Assembly: GCA_913046155.1 (NCBI GenBank) | Contig: CAJWRY010000002.1 | Location: 1-64,000 of the forward strand | From: an uncultured Candidatus Nemicrothrix sp. | GTDB taxonomy: Bacteria; Actinomycetota; Acidimicrobiia; Acidimicrobiales; UBA8592 | Direction of reading: 5' to 3' | Length of the DNA stretch: 64,000 bases | In this document: one piece after another, positions 1-8,985 of the stretch | Position numbering within the stretch: the first letter of the stretch is position 1 | Layout of the letters: each line of letters starts with the position of its first letter | The notes under the pieces: model-generated | The model's input: the letters and a program-made list of their open reading frames with translations, nothing else | Told to the model about the DNA's origin: nothing | Databases searched by the model: none | Program-made: the position numbers and the translations under genes

Positions 1-1861
1 CAATATATTCTTCAATTGGGAAATAGTCAGTAATGTCAAAATCACCTTCGGGCTCCGGGTTCTCCCAAGAGACGGTAATAATATCTCCGTCAAGGTTTGC
101 TACTACTTCAATTGGTGCGTCTGGCGGACGAGGGTAAGTTGGTTCTCCATCGCAATCAATTCCATTCTCTGGTTGATAGCGGGCAATAAATTCATCTAAC
201 GTCTCCGTTTGATCTGGGGTGGTTCTTCGCCGAACAGTTTCAATAATTTCACATTCTTCAAACATCCGGAATTTCTGCTCGGCAACTTCTACGTCAAAAT
301 ATTTTGTTGAGTAAAGGCTTACGCTTACAGATGTATGTGACCAGGTCGGCCAAATGAGAATGGGATAAGGCGTGGTATTCCTAACTTTAACATCTGGTGT
401 CGGCCAAGAGATAGTAGATTCAATGCCTTTCCTTCCAGCAAAATCAGTGTACCTCTGAAACCAAATTGTATGAGGGAAATAGGCTTCAATCTCCAATCCA
501 GCGTAGAAAGAGGCCTGAAAAAACGTTGTTGCAAATTGAGATATACCTCCTCCAACATCTTCTGTGAGTTCACCATTGACTATTACTCCTGCTTCAACAA
601 AGCCTTTGGGCTCTGTCCGCTCTCCTACGGTGTTATTCAAAGAAATCGCTTCACCTGGTCTGATAACCTTTCCCTGCATTAGTTCAGCAAATCTTTGGAT
701 ATTAGCTACCCTGCTGGCGCAACAAGGGTGATGGGTTGTAGCTTTCGAAATCAATTCGGTTACACCGTATGCACTTAATAATTCATCAGTGCCATCTGAT
801 GCGTCAATCAATTCCAGGTTAACGACTCGCTGGCTTTGATTAATTGCATTAATGATTAAGTCTGGAGATTCACTTGAGCAACAGGCTTTTGCGCTCAAAT
901 TTAAGATTTTTAGTTCCCCATTCTCAACGGAAAGTTCTGGCTCATCAGCACTATCAGCGACAATACCCCCAAGGGCTGTGCTAATTGACTCAGTGATCTT
1001 GAATTTGTCAAAATCGTAGTCAGGTCTGCCCTCGTTCAGCGCAAAACGTAGCCAATTTCGAATTTCTTGCGGTGAAAAATTATAAGTTCTTGACCCTACT
1101 GATACAGCCAAGCCACCCTCGGTAAGATCGTTAACTGACTGTGCAAAATCTTTTGCTTGGGAATCAGTCAAATCAGGCATAATGTCTCTGGTTCTGACAT
1201 TTACCTCTATCGGATTTTTGCCTGCGCGAGCAGCCAGAAGTACATCATCTTGAATGGTATCAAGATTGAATGCTTTCGCTGGTATTCCTGCTAGTGAGAC
1301 AACAACCCCTTCCTCCACTTTCCACTTAGGTTCAATCGGAACAGGCTGTTCGGACACAATAGTGCTTATTAATTCTTGCGATAGTTCAGAGGTTAAAAGA
1401 ACCACTACATTTGAAGACCGACTCGTGAAAAGGCTCTTTGCCCATCTGAACGGTTCGGTAACTAAACTTCCGTCGCCAACTTGAAGAATCAGTTCTGCTG
1501 AAGCAAGAGGATCAAGTGTAATACCGACAGCACCGGCAGTCGTTTCAACTTCTCCATCTGGAGTTTTAATTATTACAGGAGTCGAGGAGTAGGTTGACGA
1601 AATATTCTGTAGCACTACTGATAGTTCGGTGGGCGATAAACCGGCAACGTCATAACCAGACACAGAAACATTCCTGGCAACTTTACCTTCAAAACGTGCA
1701 CTATCAATTGCCCATATTGCTACCAAGGCAGTGAGGAAAGTAAATACTGTAACAAAAAAAATCTTCAAGGGAGAACTAGCAAAAATTAGCGAGAGAGCTG
1801 AGTCACTTTTAGATTTTGCACGTTTTGGCTTCTGAGCTGAAGATGTTTTTTTTGAAGTCAC
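1..1861 (-). CDS. VanW-family cell-envelope protein with FN3-like C-terminus (3' part outside window)
   Basis: One uninterrupted reading frame runs from a GTG at 1861 to the window edge (620 codons, C terminus missing). After a basic, hydrophilic N terminus (residues 1-30), a single hydrophobic anchor at about 32-53 (KIFFVTVFTFLTALVAIWAI) predicts an inner-membrane protein with its bulk outside. A region resembling the peptidoglycan-binding repeats that precede VanW domains follows. The VanW domain lies at about 370-500 (VIRPGEAISLNNTVGERTE, then DVGGGISQFATT). A proline-rich junction then leads into a fibronectin-III-like segment (PRPPDAPIEV, ITVSWENP) cut by the edge. The usual Cys of the GGGxCQ motif is Ser here, as in many actinobacterial members. 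VanW biochemical function is not established. It lies 57 bp downstream of nucS on the same strand. Confidence 0.85.
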   Translation of the reverse strand, partial: MTSKKTSSAQKPKRAKSKSDSALSLIFASSPLKIFFVTVFTFLTALVAIWAIDSARFEGKVARNVSVSGYDVAGLSPTELSVVLQNISSTYSSTPVIIKTPDGEVETTAGAVGITLDPLASAELILQVGDGSLVTEPFRWAKSLFTSRSSNVVVLLTSELSQELISTIVSEQPVPIEPKWKVEEGVVVSLAGIPAKAFNLDTIQDDVLLAARAGKNPIEVNVRTRDIMPDLTDSQAKDFAQSVNDLTEGGLAVSVGSRTYNFSPQEIRNWLRFALNEGRPDYDFDKFKITESISTALGGIVADSADEPELSVENGELKILNLSAKACCSSESPDLIINAINQSQRVVNLELIDASDGTDELLSAYGVTELISKATTHHPCCASRVANIQRFAELMQGKVIRPGEAISLNNTVGERTEPKGFVEAGVIVNGELTEDVGGGISQFATTFFQASFYAGLEIEAYFPHTIWFQRYTDFAGRKGIESTISWPTPDVKVRNTTPYPILIWPTWSHTSVSVSLYSTKYFDVEVAEQKFRMFEECEIIETVRRRTTPDQTETLDEFIARYQPENGIDCDGEPTYPRPPDAPIEVVANLDGDIITVSWENPEPEGDFDITDYFPIEEYI

Positions 1862-1918
1862 TATGCTCTCACAATACTTTATTATTCATCTAGAAATGGA
1901 TCAGTATCTGCTCGAATA

Positions 1919-2578
1919 CTAGAAAAGGCGAAGGGTATCGGATTCCAGCCCCCTCAATTCATCGTAATCAATTTCAACAGTTTCAATTTTCCTATCTTTC
2001 GCAAGTGTCTTCGCTTGCGGAGCTATTTGCTGCGCTGCGAAAATCCCGCGCACTGGTCTTAATTTGGGATCTTTGTTTAGATACTCGAGGTAACGTGCGA
2101 GCTGTTCTACTCCGTCAATACCGCCCTTCCGCTTTATCTCAACTGCTACCGCAATTCCATTAGCGTCCCGACAAAGTAAATCTACTGGGCCGATATCAGT
2201 GAAATATTCCCTTTTGCTCAGTGTTAGTCCTTCTTCGAGATTTTCTGGGTTCTCGGAAAGTAATTCCTGAAGGTGAGCTTCAACTCCGTCTTTGGTCAAC
2301 CCTGGATCATCGCCAAATTCATGAGAAGTATCAGAAAAGATTTCTTCAATTCTGATCCGCAGTTTCTCTCCCTTGGGATTGGTAACTACCCATTCGTCGG
2401 GAGATTCTATAATCCGGTTGGGTGCATTCATCCACATCAAGGGCTTATAGGCGCCTCCATCAGCATGTATGGCGACACACCCATCAGATTTACTCAATAT
2501 TAGTCTTTTTGCAGCAGGAAGATACGCCTCGAGCCTTCCCTCGTAAGAAACAGAGCACTGGAGTATGATTATCCGCAT
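1919..2578 (-). CDS. nucS: Mismatch-specific endonuclease NucS/EndoMS
   Basis: A 219-residue protein of typical NucS length. The N-terminal DNA-binding half contains [20 protein letters not shown] and [17 protein letters not shown]. The C-terminal RecB-like nuclease half carries the PD-(D/E)xK core, D133 in GPVDLLCRD and E147-x-K149 in [10 protein letters not shown], then the Q159/R162 helix. The protein ends in LRLF, the kind of short hydrophobic tail through which NucS binds the beta sliding clamp. In Actinobacteria and Archaea, NucS cuts both strands at mismatches and replaces MutS-MutL. It lies between the cysQ-like gene (23 bp upstream) and the VanW gene, all on the minus strand. Confidence 0.95.
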   Translation of the reverse strand: MRIIILQCSVSYEGRLEAYLPAAKRLILSKSDGCVAIHADGGAYKPLMWMNAPNRIIESPDEWVVTNPKGEKLRIRIEEIFSDTSHEFGDDPGLTKDGVEAHLQELLSENPENLEEGLTLSKREYFTDIGPVDLLCRDANGIAVAVEIKRKGGIDGVEQLARYLEYLNKDPKLRPVRGIFAAQQIAPQAKTLAKDRKIETVEIDYDELRGLESDTLRLF

Positions 2579-2601
2579 CTTGAGACTTTAGCCTAAAAGC
2601 A

Positions 2602-3345
2602 CTAGTTGAAAACAGCTAGAGCGCTATCTGCTAACTCTTTGCGACAAATTAAAAGGTCAGGGATGTATGTGTCACTCTGATTGTAAACAAGAGGTGATCC
2701 ATCTAACCGTGATGCATGCAAGTCATTCGCCAGCGCAACCGCCACGGGAGCGCAACTATCCCATTCATATTGACCACCAGTGTGAACATATATCTCTGCA
2801 TCGCCTGAAACTACCGCCATTGCTTTAGCTCCTGCAGAACCCAAGTGTATTATTCTGCCTGATAGCTTCTCGGCAATTATTTTGGCAGCTGGACCGGGTC
2901 TCGTCCGGCTACAAATGACTCGCACTTCAGAAATCTCTTTATAGATGGTTGGGATATCATCGCTGCAGAATATAGTCCCGATACTTGGTATTGCAACAGC
3001 CCCCACCGTTGGGATTCCGCTCTCTGCAAGAGCAACATGGACTGCCCAATCTGTGCGACCAGTTTCTTCAAACTCTCTTGTCCCATCAAGAGGGTCTATA
3101 ATCCAGACACGATCTGAACTGAGCCTTTCGAGATTGTCCTCTTGTTCCTCTGAAAGTATCGCATCATTTGGGGAAACATCACTAATGATCTTGTATAACA
3201 ATTCATGAGATTTTTTATCAGCTATTTTTCCCAAAGTCTCAGGTGTAATTTGAGTACCCTTTGCTGCATCTCTCAACAACAAAAGCAACTGACCTGCCAG
3301 CGTTGCGGATTCCTTTGCGAGTTTGTGATCAGATTCAGTAGCCAT
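2602..3345 (-). CDS. cysQ: Inositol monophosphatase-superfamily phosphatase, CysQ-like
   Basis: A 247-residue Mg2+/Li+-type phosphatase. Metal-binding residues are visible: E66-E67 (LSEEQED), D84-P-L-D87-G-T89 (WIIDPLDGTREF) and W195-D196 (YEWDSCAP). The REFEETGRTDWAVHVAL segment after the DPLDGT motif resembles CysQ proteins such as Mycobacterium Rv2131c, which remove the 3'-phosphate from PAP/PAPS and also act on sugar or inositol phosphates. Substrate cannot be fixed from sequence; inositol-1-phosphatase or fructose-1,6-bisphosphatase activity remains possible. It is the first gene of a minus-strand group with nucS and the VanW gene. Confidence 0.8.
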   Translation of the reverse strand: MATESDHKLAKESATLAGQLLLLLRDAAKGTQITPETLGKIADKKSHELLYKIISDVSPNDAILSEEQEDNLERLSSDRVWIIDPLDGTREFEETGRTDWAVHVALAESGIPTVGAVAIPSIGTIFCSDDIPTIYKEISEVRVICSRTRPGPAAKIIAEKLSGRIIHLGSAGAKAMAVVSGDAEIYVHTGGQYEWDSCAPVAVALANDLHASRLDGSPLVYNQSDTYIPDLLICRKELADSALAVFN

Positions 3346-3430
3346 GTAAATTAACTTGGGACAGATCTGCGTCTGTGAGGAAGAATTTGGGTCTGACGGA
3401 TTCAGTAAGCATTGGTTATGTCACGCTAAT

Positions 3431-4318
3431 CTATTCATCACGTCTTTTGCGTAGCTTCTTTGAGTGCTCCTCAAGTTTTTTTCGTTGCGTCTTGCTGAGG
3501 CTATTGATACCTGACTCAGCAACTTGATCTAAAATTTTGTCAATTTCGCGCTCAGCGCTACTTTCTCTTATTTCAGTTACTGTTTTTAAGTGCCGACGTC
3601 TGATAGAGCGTTTGGTGCTTCTGGGACGCCGAACTGGAGCTATCCCAGTTACCACAGATGGTAGGCGCACTTTAGGGATCCATTGTAGGTCATTCGCGTA
3701 ACCAAATGATCGAAAGCCTATAAGGGCAGTTGCTGCAACGGCGATAAGCATTATGAGTTGGGGTCCTGATCGAACCGATACCGCTTGAAGAATATCAAGG
3801 CCGTAAATGACTCCCACTATTCCATAAGCTGGTACACCCGGCCAGAAGCGGGCGGTTGGGTACTGCGCAGCGAAAGCAATCAAAACACCAAGCTCCACAT
3901 ATCTAAGTCCGTACATTAGCTGAGAGGAAGAGTTCCCCAGTCCATAGAGGAATACTGCAGTCCCCGGTAGCACCGTAAGCAAAAGCAAAAAAAACATGAA
4001 AGGTCGTCTTCCCATTAAGTTTTCAAGCTGATTCCCCAGTAGATAAAGAATAAAGAAAAGAAAAATTGTCCAGATAGAAGGTTCATTGACCAGCGGCCAA
4101 GTTACTAATCGCCATATTTCACCGTCGGCTACCTTCTCTGAATTCAGAAGAATTTTCCTACTAAATTCATGTTGTAAGCCTTCCAGAGTCCAAATGAAAA
4201 CTGAGAGAATTCCCAAAGAGATAAGAGCGACAGTGGTAGTGACATCAACTCGGCCAACCCTAAACCAGGGTTCATTTCCTCCTGCCCATGGATTTGAATA
4301 CGAAAACCGGTCTGACAT
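3431..4318 (-). CDS. Rhomboid-fold membrane protein without catalytic residues, DUF6576-like tail
   Basis: A 295-residue polytopic protein with hydrophobic segments near 28-45, 82-96, 107-126, 138-155, 164-180 and 188-202. The N-terminal part has the rhomboid pattern, including an exposed loop (GEIWRLVTWPLVNEP) and a LLGNQLENLMG segment. Where active rhomboids have GxSG, this protein reads GLRYVELG (138-145), and the histidine of the last helix is absent, so proteolysis is unlikely. The soluble, basic C-terminal tail (about 225-295) ends in EIDKILDQVAESGINSLSKT followed by a charged helix, matching the short domain (DUF6576) often appended to such proteins. It stands alone between the cysQ-like gene and gatD. 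Function unknown. Confidence 0.75.
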   Translation of the reverse strand: MSDRFSYSNPWAGGNEPWFRVGRVDVTTTVALISLGILSVFIWTLEGLQHEFSRKILLNSEKVADGEIWRLVTWPLVNEPSIWTIFLFFILYLLGNQLENLMGRRPFMFFLLLLTVLPGTAVFLYGLGNSSSQLMYGLRYVELGVLIAFAAQYPTARFWPGVPAYGIVGVIYGLDILQAVSVRSGPQLIMLIAVAATALIGFRSFGYANDLQWIPKVRLPSVVTGIAPVRRPRSTKRSIRRRHLKTVTEIRESSAEREIDKILDQVAESGINSLSKTQRKKLEEHSKKLRKRRDE

Positions 4319-4361
4319 ACCTAAAACCTAGCCCTTAACAGCCTATTAGGTGCAACCCATC

Positions 4362-5102
4362 TCAACGTTTCAGCCCAGCCCGAGAAACAGCTCTTTTGTG
4401 AGCATTGACTGCGAAATTATCGTCTAGCTTCTCCAGAGAAACCGATTCAGAAATTCTATGCTCCAGAGCCCAAGTCAGAATTAGGTCAGCTAAATCAGGG
4501 TTCTTGGGCAATAGTGGCCCATGTAGGTATGTTCCAATTACACGCTGTTGAACTGCTCCTTCAACTTGGTCAAAAGAATTATTACCATACCCATGTAGTA
4601 CTTCCCCCAGCGGACGGGAATCTGATCCTAGATAAGTTTGTCCTATGTGGTTCTCATAGCCGACAACAGTGAATTCTCTGCCGTCTACAGAGGATCTTAT
4701 AGCTATGTCGCCAATAAGTCGCTCCGTTCCAGCGATTGTTTCAAGATCAAGTATGCCCACACCAAGAAGTTCGCTTCCAGAGGCATCAACGTATCTTTTT
4801 CCAGCTAATTGGATCCCTCCACATACCCATAGGAATGAAACTCCATCATCAGCGGCTGAACGGATAGCAGGTGCCTTCTCTGCTAAATCAAACGCAATGA
4901 GATTCTGGTCTTTATCTTGACCACCACCTAAGTAACAAAGGTCAAAGTCATCCGGTGAGAATTTGTCACCAATCCCTACATTAGTTACCGAAGAAGAATA
5001 GCCCCGCCATTGTAGTCTTTTCGTCAGAACAGAGATATTTCCACGATCCCCATAAATATTCATATGGTTTGGGTAAAGATGACATATACGGACTTCTGTC
5101 AT
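4362..5102 (-). CDS. gatD: Lipid II isoglutaminyl synthase, glutaminase subunit GatD
   Basis: Class I glutamine amidotransferase of the CobB/CobQ type, 246 residues from the chosen start. The nucleophile is C94 (LWVCGGIQLAG) and the catalytic His is H194 (IGTYLHGPLLPKN). The N terminus has the family pattern YPNHMNIYGDRGN. GatD frees ammonia from glutamine and passes it to MurT, which amidates the D-glutamate of lipid II. The ATG at 5102 is preferred to a GTG-type start at 5117 because it gives an ATGA overlap with the murT stop and is preceded by GGAAGGAT, suggesting translational coupling. Confidence 0.93.
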   Translation of the reverse strand: MTEVRICHLYPNHMNIYGDRGNISVLTKRLQWRGYSSSVTNVGIGDKFSPDDFDLCYLGGGQDKDQNLIAFDLAEKAPAIRSAADDGVSFLWVCGGIQLAGKRYVDASGSELLGVGILDLETIAGTERLIGDIAIRSSVDGREFTVVGYENHIGQTYLGSDSRPLGEVLHGYGNNSFDQVEGAVQQRVIGTYLHGPLLPKNPDLADLILTWALEHRISESVSLEKLDDNFAVNAHKRAVSRAGLKR

Positions 5103-6469
5103 TTGCCATCCTTCCAAAAGGCATGGGTTGCGTTTCGCCTAACAAGTTCATCTCTCAAATCAAGCATTGCGGTATAGGACGGCAAGATAAAAATCTTACT
5201 GTGTTTCGGCGTTGAGGAGAGCAAACTGTCCAAAAGGTTCGGGACACTATCAGCTACTTCTATTTTGTCTTTCTCAAATCCACCATAAAGAAAACGTAGC
5301 GCAAGGTCGAAGGAACGTTCACCACCGACATGAAGCGTTTCAACTCTATTGAGAACCCTTTCGTAGTCAACATCCCAAATCCAACTTACATCTCTTCCAT
5401 CAGCAATTCGATCGTTTAACAGTACGCATAGATGAATTGGTCCCGAGTGTAGAAGTAGAGTGTCAATGTTTGCGTTTGCTCCTGCAGGGTTCTTGGCAAG
5501 CAAAATATGTATTTCTCGATCATTAATCTCTACTTTTTCGGTTCTTCCGAATGCTGCAACTGTTTGACTGATTGAAGAGGCAATACCGTCATGGTCAATG
5601 CCGATTTCACTTGCAGCCGAAAAGGCAGCAAGAGCATTGTAGACGTTATGAAGACCGGGCATGCTAGATGAGATTTCATGGCGGCCCGACTTGCTTTGAA
5701 TAACAAATTCACTCCGAGTTAACCCATCTAGTTGGATTTCAGATACTTCAAAATCTAGTTGCGGCCTGGTTAGGTCACAATTTTCGCATTTCCAATCCCC
5801 CATATGGCTTAACGTGAGATGTCCATAAGATAGGGGTGCAGAGCATTGCGGACAGTTTGCTGAATCCGATGCGTGCTGTAGCTCCTCGCGTGAATAGCCA
5901 GAGGCGTCTCCTAGTCCGAAGAAAATAGAGCCAGGCCTCTGTAATCCAATGGTTGCAAGAATTGGGTCATCAGCATTCACCAATAGTTGCGTGTCCGGTT
6001 CAAGTTCAAGAATCATCTCTCGCCATCGCTTGGCGATGCTTTCAAGTTCTCCGAACCTATCAAGTTGGTCCCTGAATAAATTCATAAGTATCAACATGCG
6101 GGGCCTATTCTCTTTGACGATTTCTGGTAAAGCAGCTTCGTCAACCTCGAGCACTCCCATTTCATGATGCCGCTCCTTAGTAAGTAATGCAGTTGTTACA
6201 CCACTTTTGAGATTTGCTCCTGATGTATTAGAAACGCAAGCAACCCCAGCGTCATTAAGTATTTCGCTTAGGAACCTAGTTGTTGTTGTTTTGCCATTTG
6301 TTGCAGATATTAGAACGCTACCTTTTTCTAAACTCTCAGATAATTTAGAAAAGGCCTTTGGATGAAGTCCAAGTAAAGCCACCCCAGGCGCAGATGTTCC
6401 ACCACCTCTTCTCAGCAGGGGCGATAAAAAAGCAACGGTTTTCCCCACTAAGCGAGCAACAAAATACAT
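5099..6469 (-). CDS. murT: Lipid II isoglutaminyl synthase, Mur-ligase subunit MurT
   Basis: A 456-residue Mur-ligase-like ATPase. The P-loop is ATNGKTTTTR (56-65). An inserted zinc ribbon uses C206/C209 and C228/C231 (CPQC...CENC), characteristic of MurT and absent from MurC-F. The C-terminal DUF1727 domain carries the DVSWIWD motif (360-366), which contributes an aspartate to the GatD active site. Together with GatD it makes amidated stem peptides, which favour 3-3 or 4-3 cross-linking in actinobacteria. It is the first gene of the murT-gatD operon. The 107-bp upstream gap contains a short inverted repeat (see separate entry). Confidence 0.94.
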   Translation of the reverse strand: MYFVARLVGKTVAFLSPLLRRGGGTSAPGVALLGLHPKAFSKLSESLEKGSVLISATNGKTTTTRFLSEILNDAGVACVSNTSGANLKSGVTTALLTKERHHEMGVLEVDEAALPEIVKENRPRMLILMNLFRDQLDRFGELESIAKRWREMILELEPDTQLLVNADDPILATIGLQRPGSIFFGLGDASGYSREELQHASDSANCPQCSAPLSYGHLTLSHMGDWKCENCDLTRPQLDFEVSEIQLDGLTRSEFVIQSKSGRHEISSSMPGLHNVYNALAAFSAASEIGIDHDGIASSISQTVAAFGRTEKVEINDREIHILLAKNPAGANANIDTLLLHSGPIHLCVLLNDRIADGRDVSWIWDVDYERVLNRVETLHVGGERSFDLALRFLYGGFEKDKIEVADSVPNLLDSLLSSTPKHSKIFILPSYTAMLDLRDELVRRNATHAFWKDGK

Positions 6470-6499
6470 AAAGTGATGTTACAACCTCTTTGGTGTCTA

Positions 6500-6515
6500 T
6501 TTGAGGTCACTCAAA
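6500..6515. promoter_or_regulatory. Inverted repeat upstream of murT-gatD
   Basis: TTTGAG-GTCA-CTCAAA is a perfect 6-bp inverted repeat with a 4-bp spacer in the gap between ettA and murT, about 31 bp before the murT start codon. Size and location fit an operator, but a 6-bp repeat in an AT-rich gap can also arise by chance. No regulator is recognisable. Confidence 0.2.
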
Positions 6516-6576
6516 CTTACTTCAAAACCAAAACTTAAATTGGTTTACTCTTTCGGGCTATAAAACATCATGAAAA

Positions 6577-8250
6577 TTAGCGGCTAATGGCTTTGTATTT
6601 AATTCGAGTCGGTTGATTATTACTCCCAAACTCTTTCCGAAGGAAGGCCTCATATTCACTAAAATTTCCTTCAAACCACCGGACTGCAGAATTTCCCTCA
6701 AAGGCAAGCACGTGAGTAGCAATTCTGTCAAGGAACCAACGGTCGTGGCTAATTACCACAGCACAGCCTGCGAAATCCTCAAGCCCCCCCTCCAAAGCTC
6801 GTAAAGTATCTACATCTAAATCATTCGTTGGCTCGTCCAAAAGCAATACGTTAGAGCCGCTCTTGAGTACCTTTGCCAGGTGAACCCTGTTACGCTCACC
6901 ACCTGATAAATCTCCAACAAGCTTTTGTTGGTCTGATCCTCGGAAGTTAAAGGAAGCTGTGTACGCTCGTCCATTCACTTCTTTCCCCCCGATTATTAGA
7001 TTATCAACACCGCCGGTTATCTCTTCATAAACACTTCTAGACGGGTCAAGAGACTCTCGTGATTGATCAACATATCCGAGATCAACTGTCGGCCCGATGG
7101 TTATTTTGCCCGAATCAACAGGTTCAGTTCCTGTCAATAGTTTGAACAACGTAGATTTTCCAGCCCCATTAGCCCCAACTATTCCAACAATCCCAGCTTT
7201 GGGCAAAGAAAATGATAAGTCCTCTATCAAGAGCTTTTCACCGAAACTCTTCGAAAGTCCATCAACCTCAATAACAAGGTCGCCAAGTCTTTGGTCAACG
7301 GGGATATTAATTTGGAGTTCCCTTTGAGAGCGATCGCTAGATTTAGATTCTGCGAGAAGCTTATCATAGGCCGCCAATCGAGCTTTCCCTTTTGCTTGAC
7401 GGGCCTTTGGAGCCATTCGCACCCATTCAAGTTCACGAGCTAAAGTTCTCTGCCGTGCCGCGTCCTTGTTCTTTTCGTCGGACAAACGCTTTTCTTTTTG
7501 TTCCAACCAACTTGAGTAGTTTCCTTGATAGGGAATTCCACGTCCTCTATCCAGCTCAAGGATCCACTCAGCGACATTGTCTAGGAAATAACGGTCGTGG
7601 GTTATTGCCACAACTGTGCCGACATAATCGCTGAGAAAACGTTCCAGCCAAGCAACTGATTCTGCATCAAGATGATTAGTGGGTTCGTCAAGAAGAAGTA
7701 AATCCGGCTTTGAAAGAAGCAGCTTGCATAACGCAACTCTGCGCGTCTCGCCACCCGACAGGTTTTGAACGCTTGAGTCACCAGGCGGCAGCCTAAGGGC
7801 ATCCATAGCTATCTCCACCATCCGTTGAAGATCCCATGCTCCCGCAGCCTCAATTTTTCCTTCAATCTCAGCTTGCAAAGATCCAAGCTTTTCAAAATCT
7901 GCATCTGGATCGGACCAAGCCGCCAAGACTTGGTCATAATCTTCTAATAGTGAAGCTACTTCCCCGACTCCATCCATTACGTTCTCATGGACTGTCTTTT
8001 CAGTGTTTAACTTTGGTTCTTGGGGCAAGTACCCAACAGTAAATGAAGGTGTCAACCTTGCCTCGCCTGTAAACCCATCGTCTAGACCAGCCATAATTTT
8101 AAGCAACGAAGACTTTCCTGCACCATTCATACCCAATACACCTATCTTCGCTCCTGGAAAAAAAGAGAGGCTTATGTCCTTGAGGACCTCGCGATCTGGA
8201 GGGTAGAACCGAGAGCATTTGTGCATAGTGAAGATGTATTCATGAGCCAT
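6577..8250 (-). CDS. ettA: ABC-F ATPase, energy-dependent translational throttle EttA
   Basis: A 557-residue protein with two ABC cassettes and no membrane segments. Cassette 1 has Walker A GMNGAGKSS and signature LSGGETRRVAL. Cassette 2 has GANGAGKST and LSGGERNRVHL. Between them is the charged linker helix pair (EWVRMAPKARQAKGKARL). The opening MAHEYIFTMHKCSRFYPP and full length match EttA, which binds the ribosomal E site and gates entry into elongation according to the ADP/ATP ratio. It is a cytosolic, single-gene unit upstream of murT on the same strand. Confidence 0.95.
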   Translation of the reverse strand: MAHEYIFTMHKCSRFYPPDREVLKDISLSFFPGAKIGVLGMNGAGKSSLLKIMAGLDDGFTGEARLTPSFTVGYLPQEPKLNTEKTVHENVMDGVGEVASLLEDYDQVLAAWSDPDADFEKLGSLQAEIEGKIEAAGAWDLQRMVEIAMDALRLPPGDSSVQNLSGGETRRVALCKLLLSKPDLLLLDEPTNHLDAESVAWLERFLSDYVGTVVAITHDRYFLDNVAEWILELDRGRGIPYQGNYSSWLEQKEKRLSDEKNKDAARQRTLARELEWVRMAPKARQAKGKARLAAYDKLLAESKSSDRSQRELQINIPVDQRLGDLVIEVDGLSKSFGEKLLIEDLSFSLPKAGIVGIVGANGAGKSTLFKLLTGTEPVDSGKITIGPTVDLGYVDQSRESLDPSRSVYEEITGGVDNLIIGGKEVNGRAYTASFNFRGSDQQKLVGDLSGGERNRVHLAKVLKSGSNVLLLDEPTNDLDVDTLRALEGGLEDFAGCAVVISHDRWFLDRIATHVLAFEGNSAVRWFEGNFSEYEAFLRKEFGSNNQPTRIKYKAISR

Positions 8251-8332
8251 TGACTTGAGGGTACCTTACCTTTGAAAGCTTTTGGTTATTTCTGACTATG
8301 TCTTGCGGCATCGCAAGTCGTATGATCAAGCA

Positions 8333-8980
8333 ATGATCAAAGCGATACTTTTTGATTTCGGGGGAGTAATCACGACGAGTCCTTTTGATGCGTTCGGAGA
8401 GTACGAGAGAGAGGCAGAAATACCATCGGGAGTCATTCGGAAGATCAACAGCATCAACCCAGATACGAACGCGTGGGCGAAATATGAACGCAACGAAGTA
8501 ACTAGAGATCAATTTATCTCGTCGTTTGAGGACGAGGCTGTTGCTCTTGGAGTTAGTCTCAGCGCTGAACGCGTGTTGAAATGTCTCGAAACAACAATTC
8601 GCCCAAATATGGTAGATGCCATGAAGTCACTCAGAAAAGAATACAAGTTGGCCATCCTGACAAATAATCTCCAACAAAGCTCTAATGATTCAACCGGAGA
8701 TAAAAAAAGCCCCACAGCCCACCTAGAGATGGTGATTGACTTAGTTGACCATGTCATAGAGTCTTCAAAGATAGGAGTAAGGAAACCTGAAAGGGCATTC
8801 TATGAAGAGGCATGTCGAGTAGTCGGCGCTGACTCAGCTGAATGTGTTTTCCTGGACGATTTGGGTATTAATCTCAAACCAGCCCGTCAAATGGGCATGC
8901 GTACAATTAAGGTGATGAGTGAACAACAAGCACTTGATGACTTATATGAAGTCTTGAGCGAAAATAAATATAAGGATTGA
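8333..8980 (+). CDS. HAD-superfamily hydrolase (HAD-IA type)
   Basis: A 215-residue HAD phosphatase-like protein. Motif I is LFDFGGVIT: the nucleophile Asp is present but the usual second Asp (DxD) is Gly, as in the YihX/ACAD10-like subgroup. Motif II is ILTNN, the motif III lysine is in GVRKPERAFYEEA and motif IV is VFLDDLGINLKPARQMG. The ATG at 8333 was chosen because motif I begins five residues later. A TTG at 8282 would add 17 unconserved residues. The stop is 5 bp before the xthA ATG. Substrate unknown. Confidence 0.75.
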   Translation: MIKAILFDFGGVITTSPFDAFGEYEREAEIPSGVIRKINSINPDTNAWAKYERNEVTRDQFISSFEDEAVALGVSLSAERVLKCLETTIRPNMVDAMKSLRKEYKLAILTNNLQQSSNDSTGDKKSPTAHLEMVIDLVDHVIESSKIGVRKPERAFYEEACRVVGADSAECVFLDDLGINLKPARQMGMRTIKVMSEQQALDDLYEVLSENKYKD

Positions 8981-8985
8981 AAATA

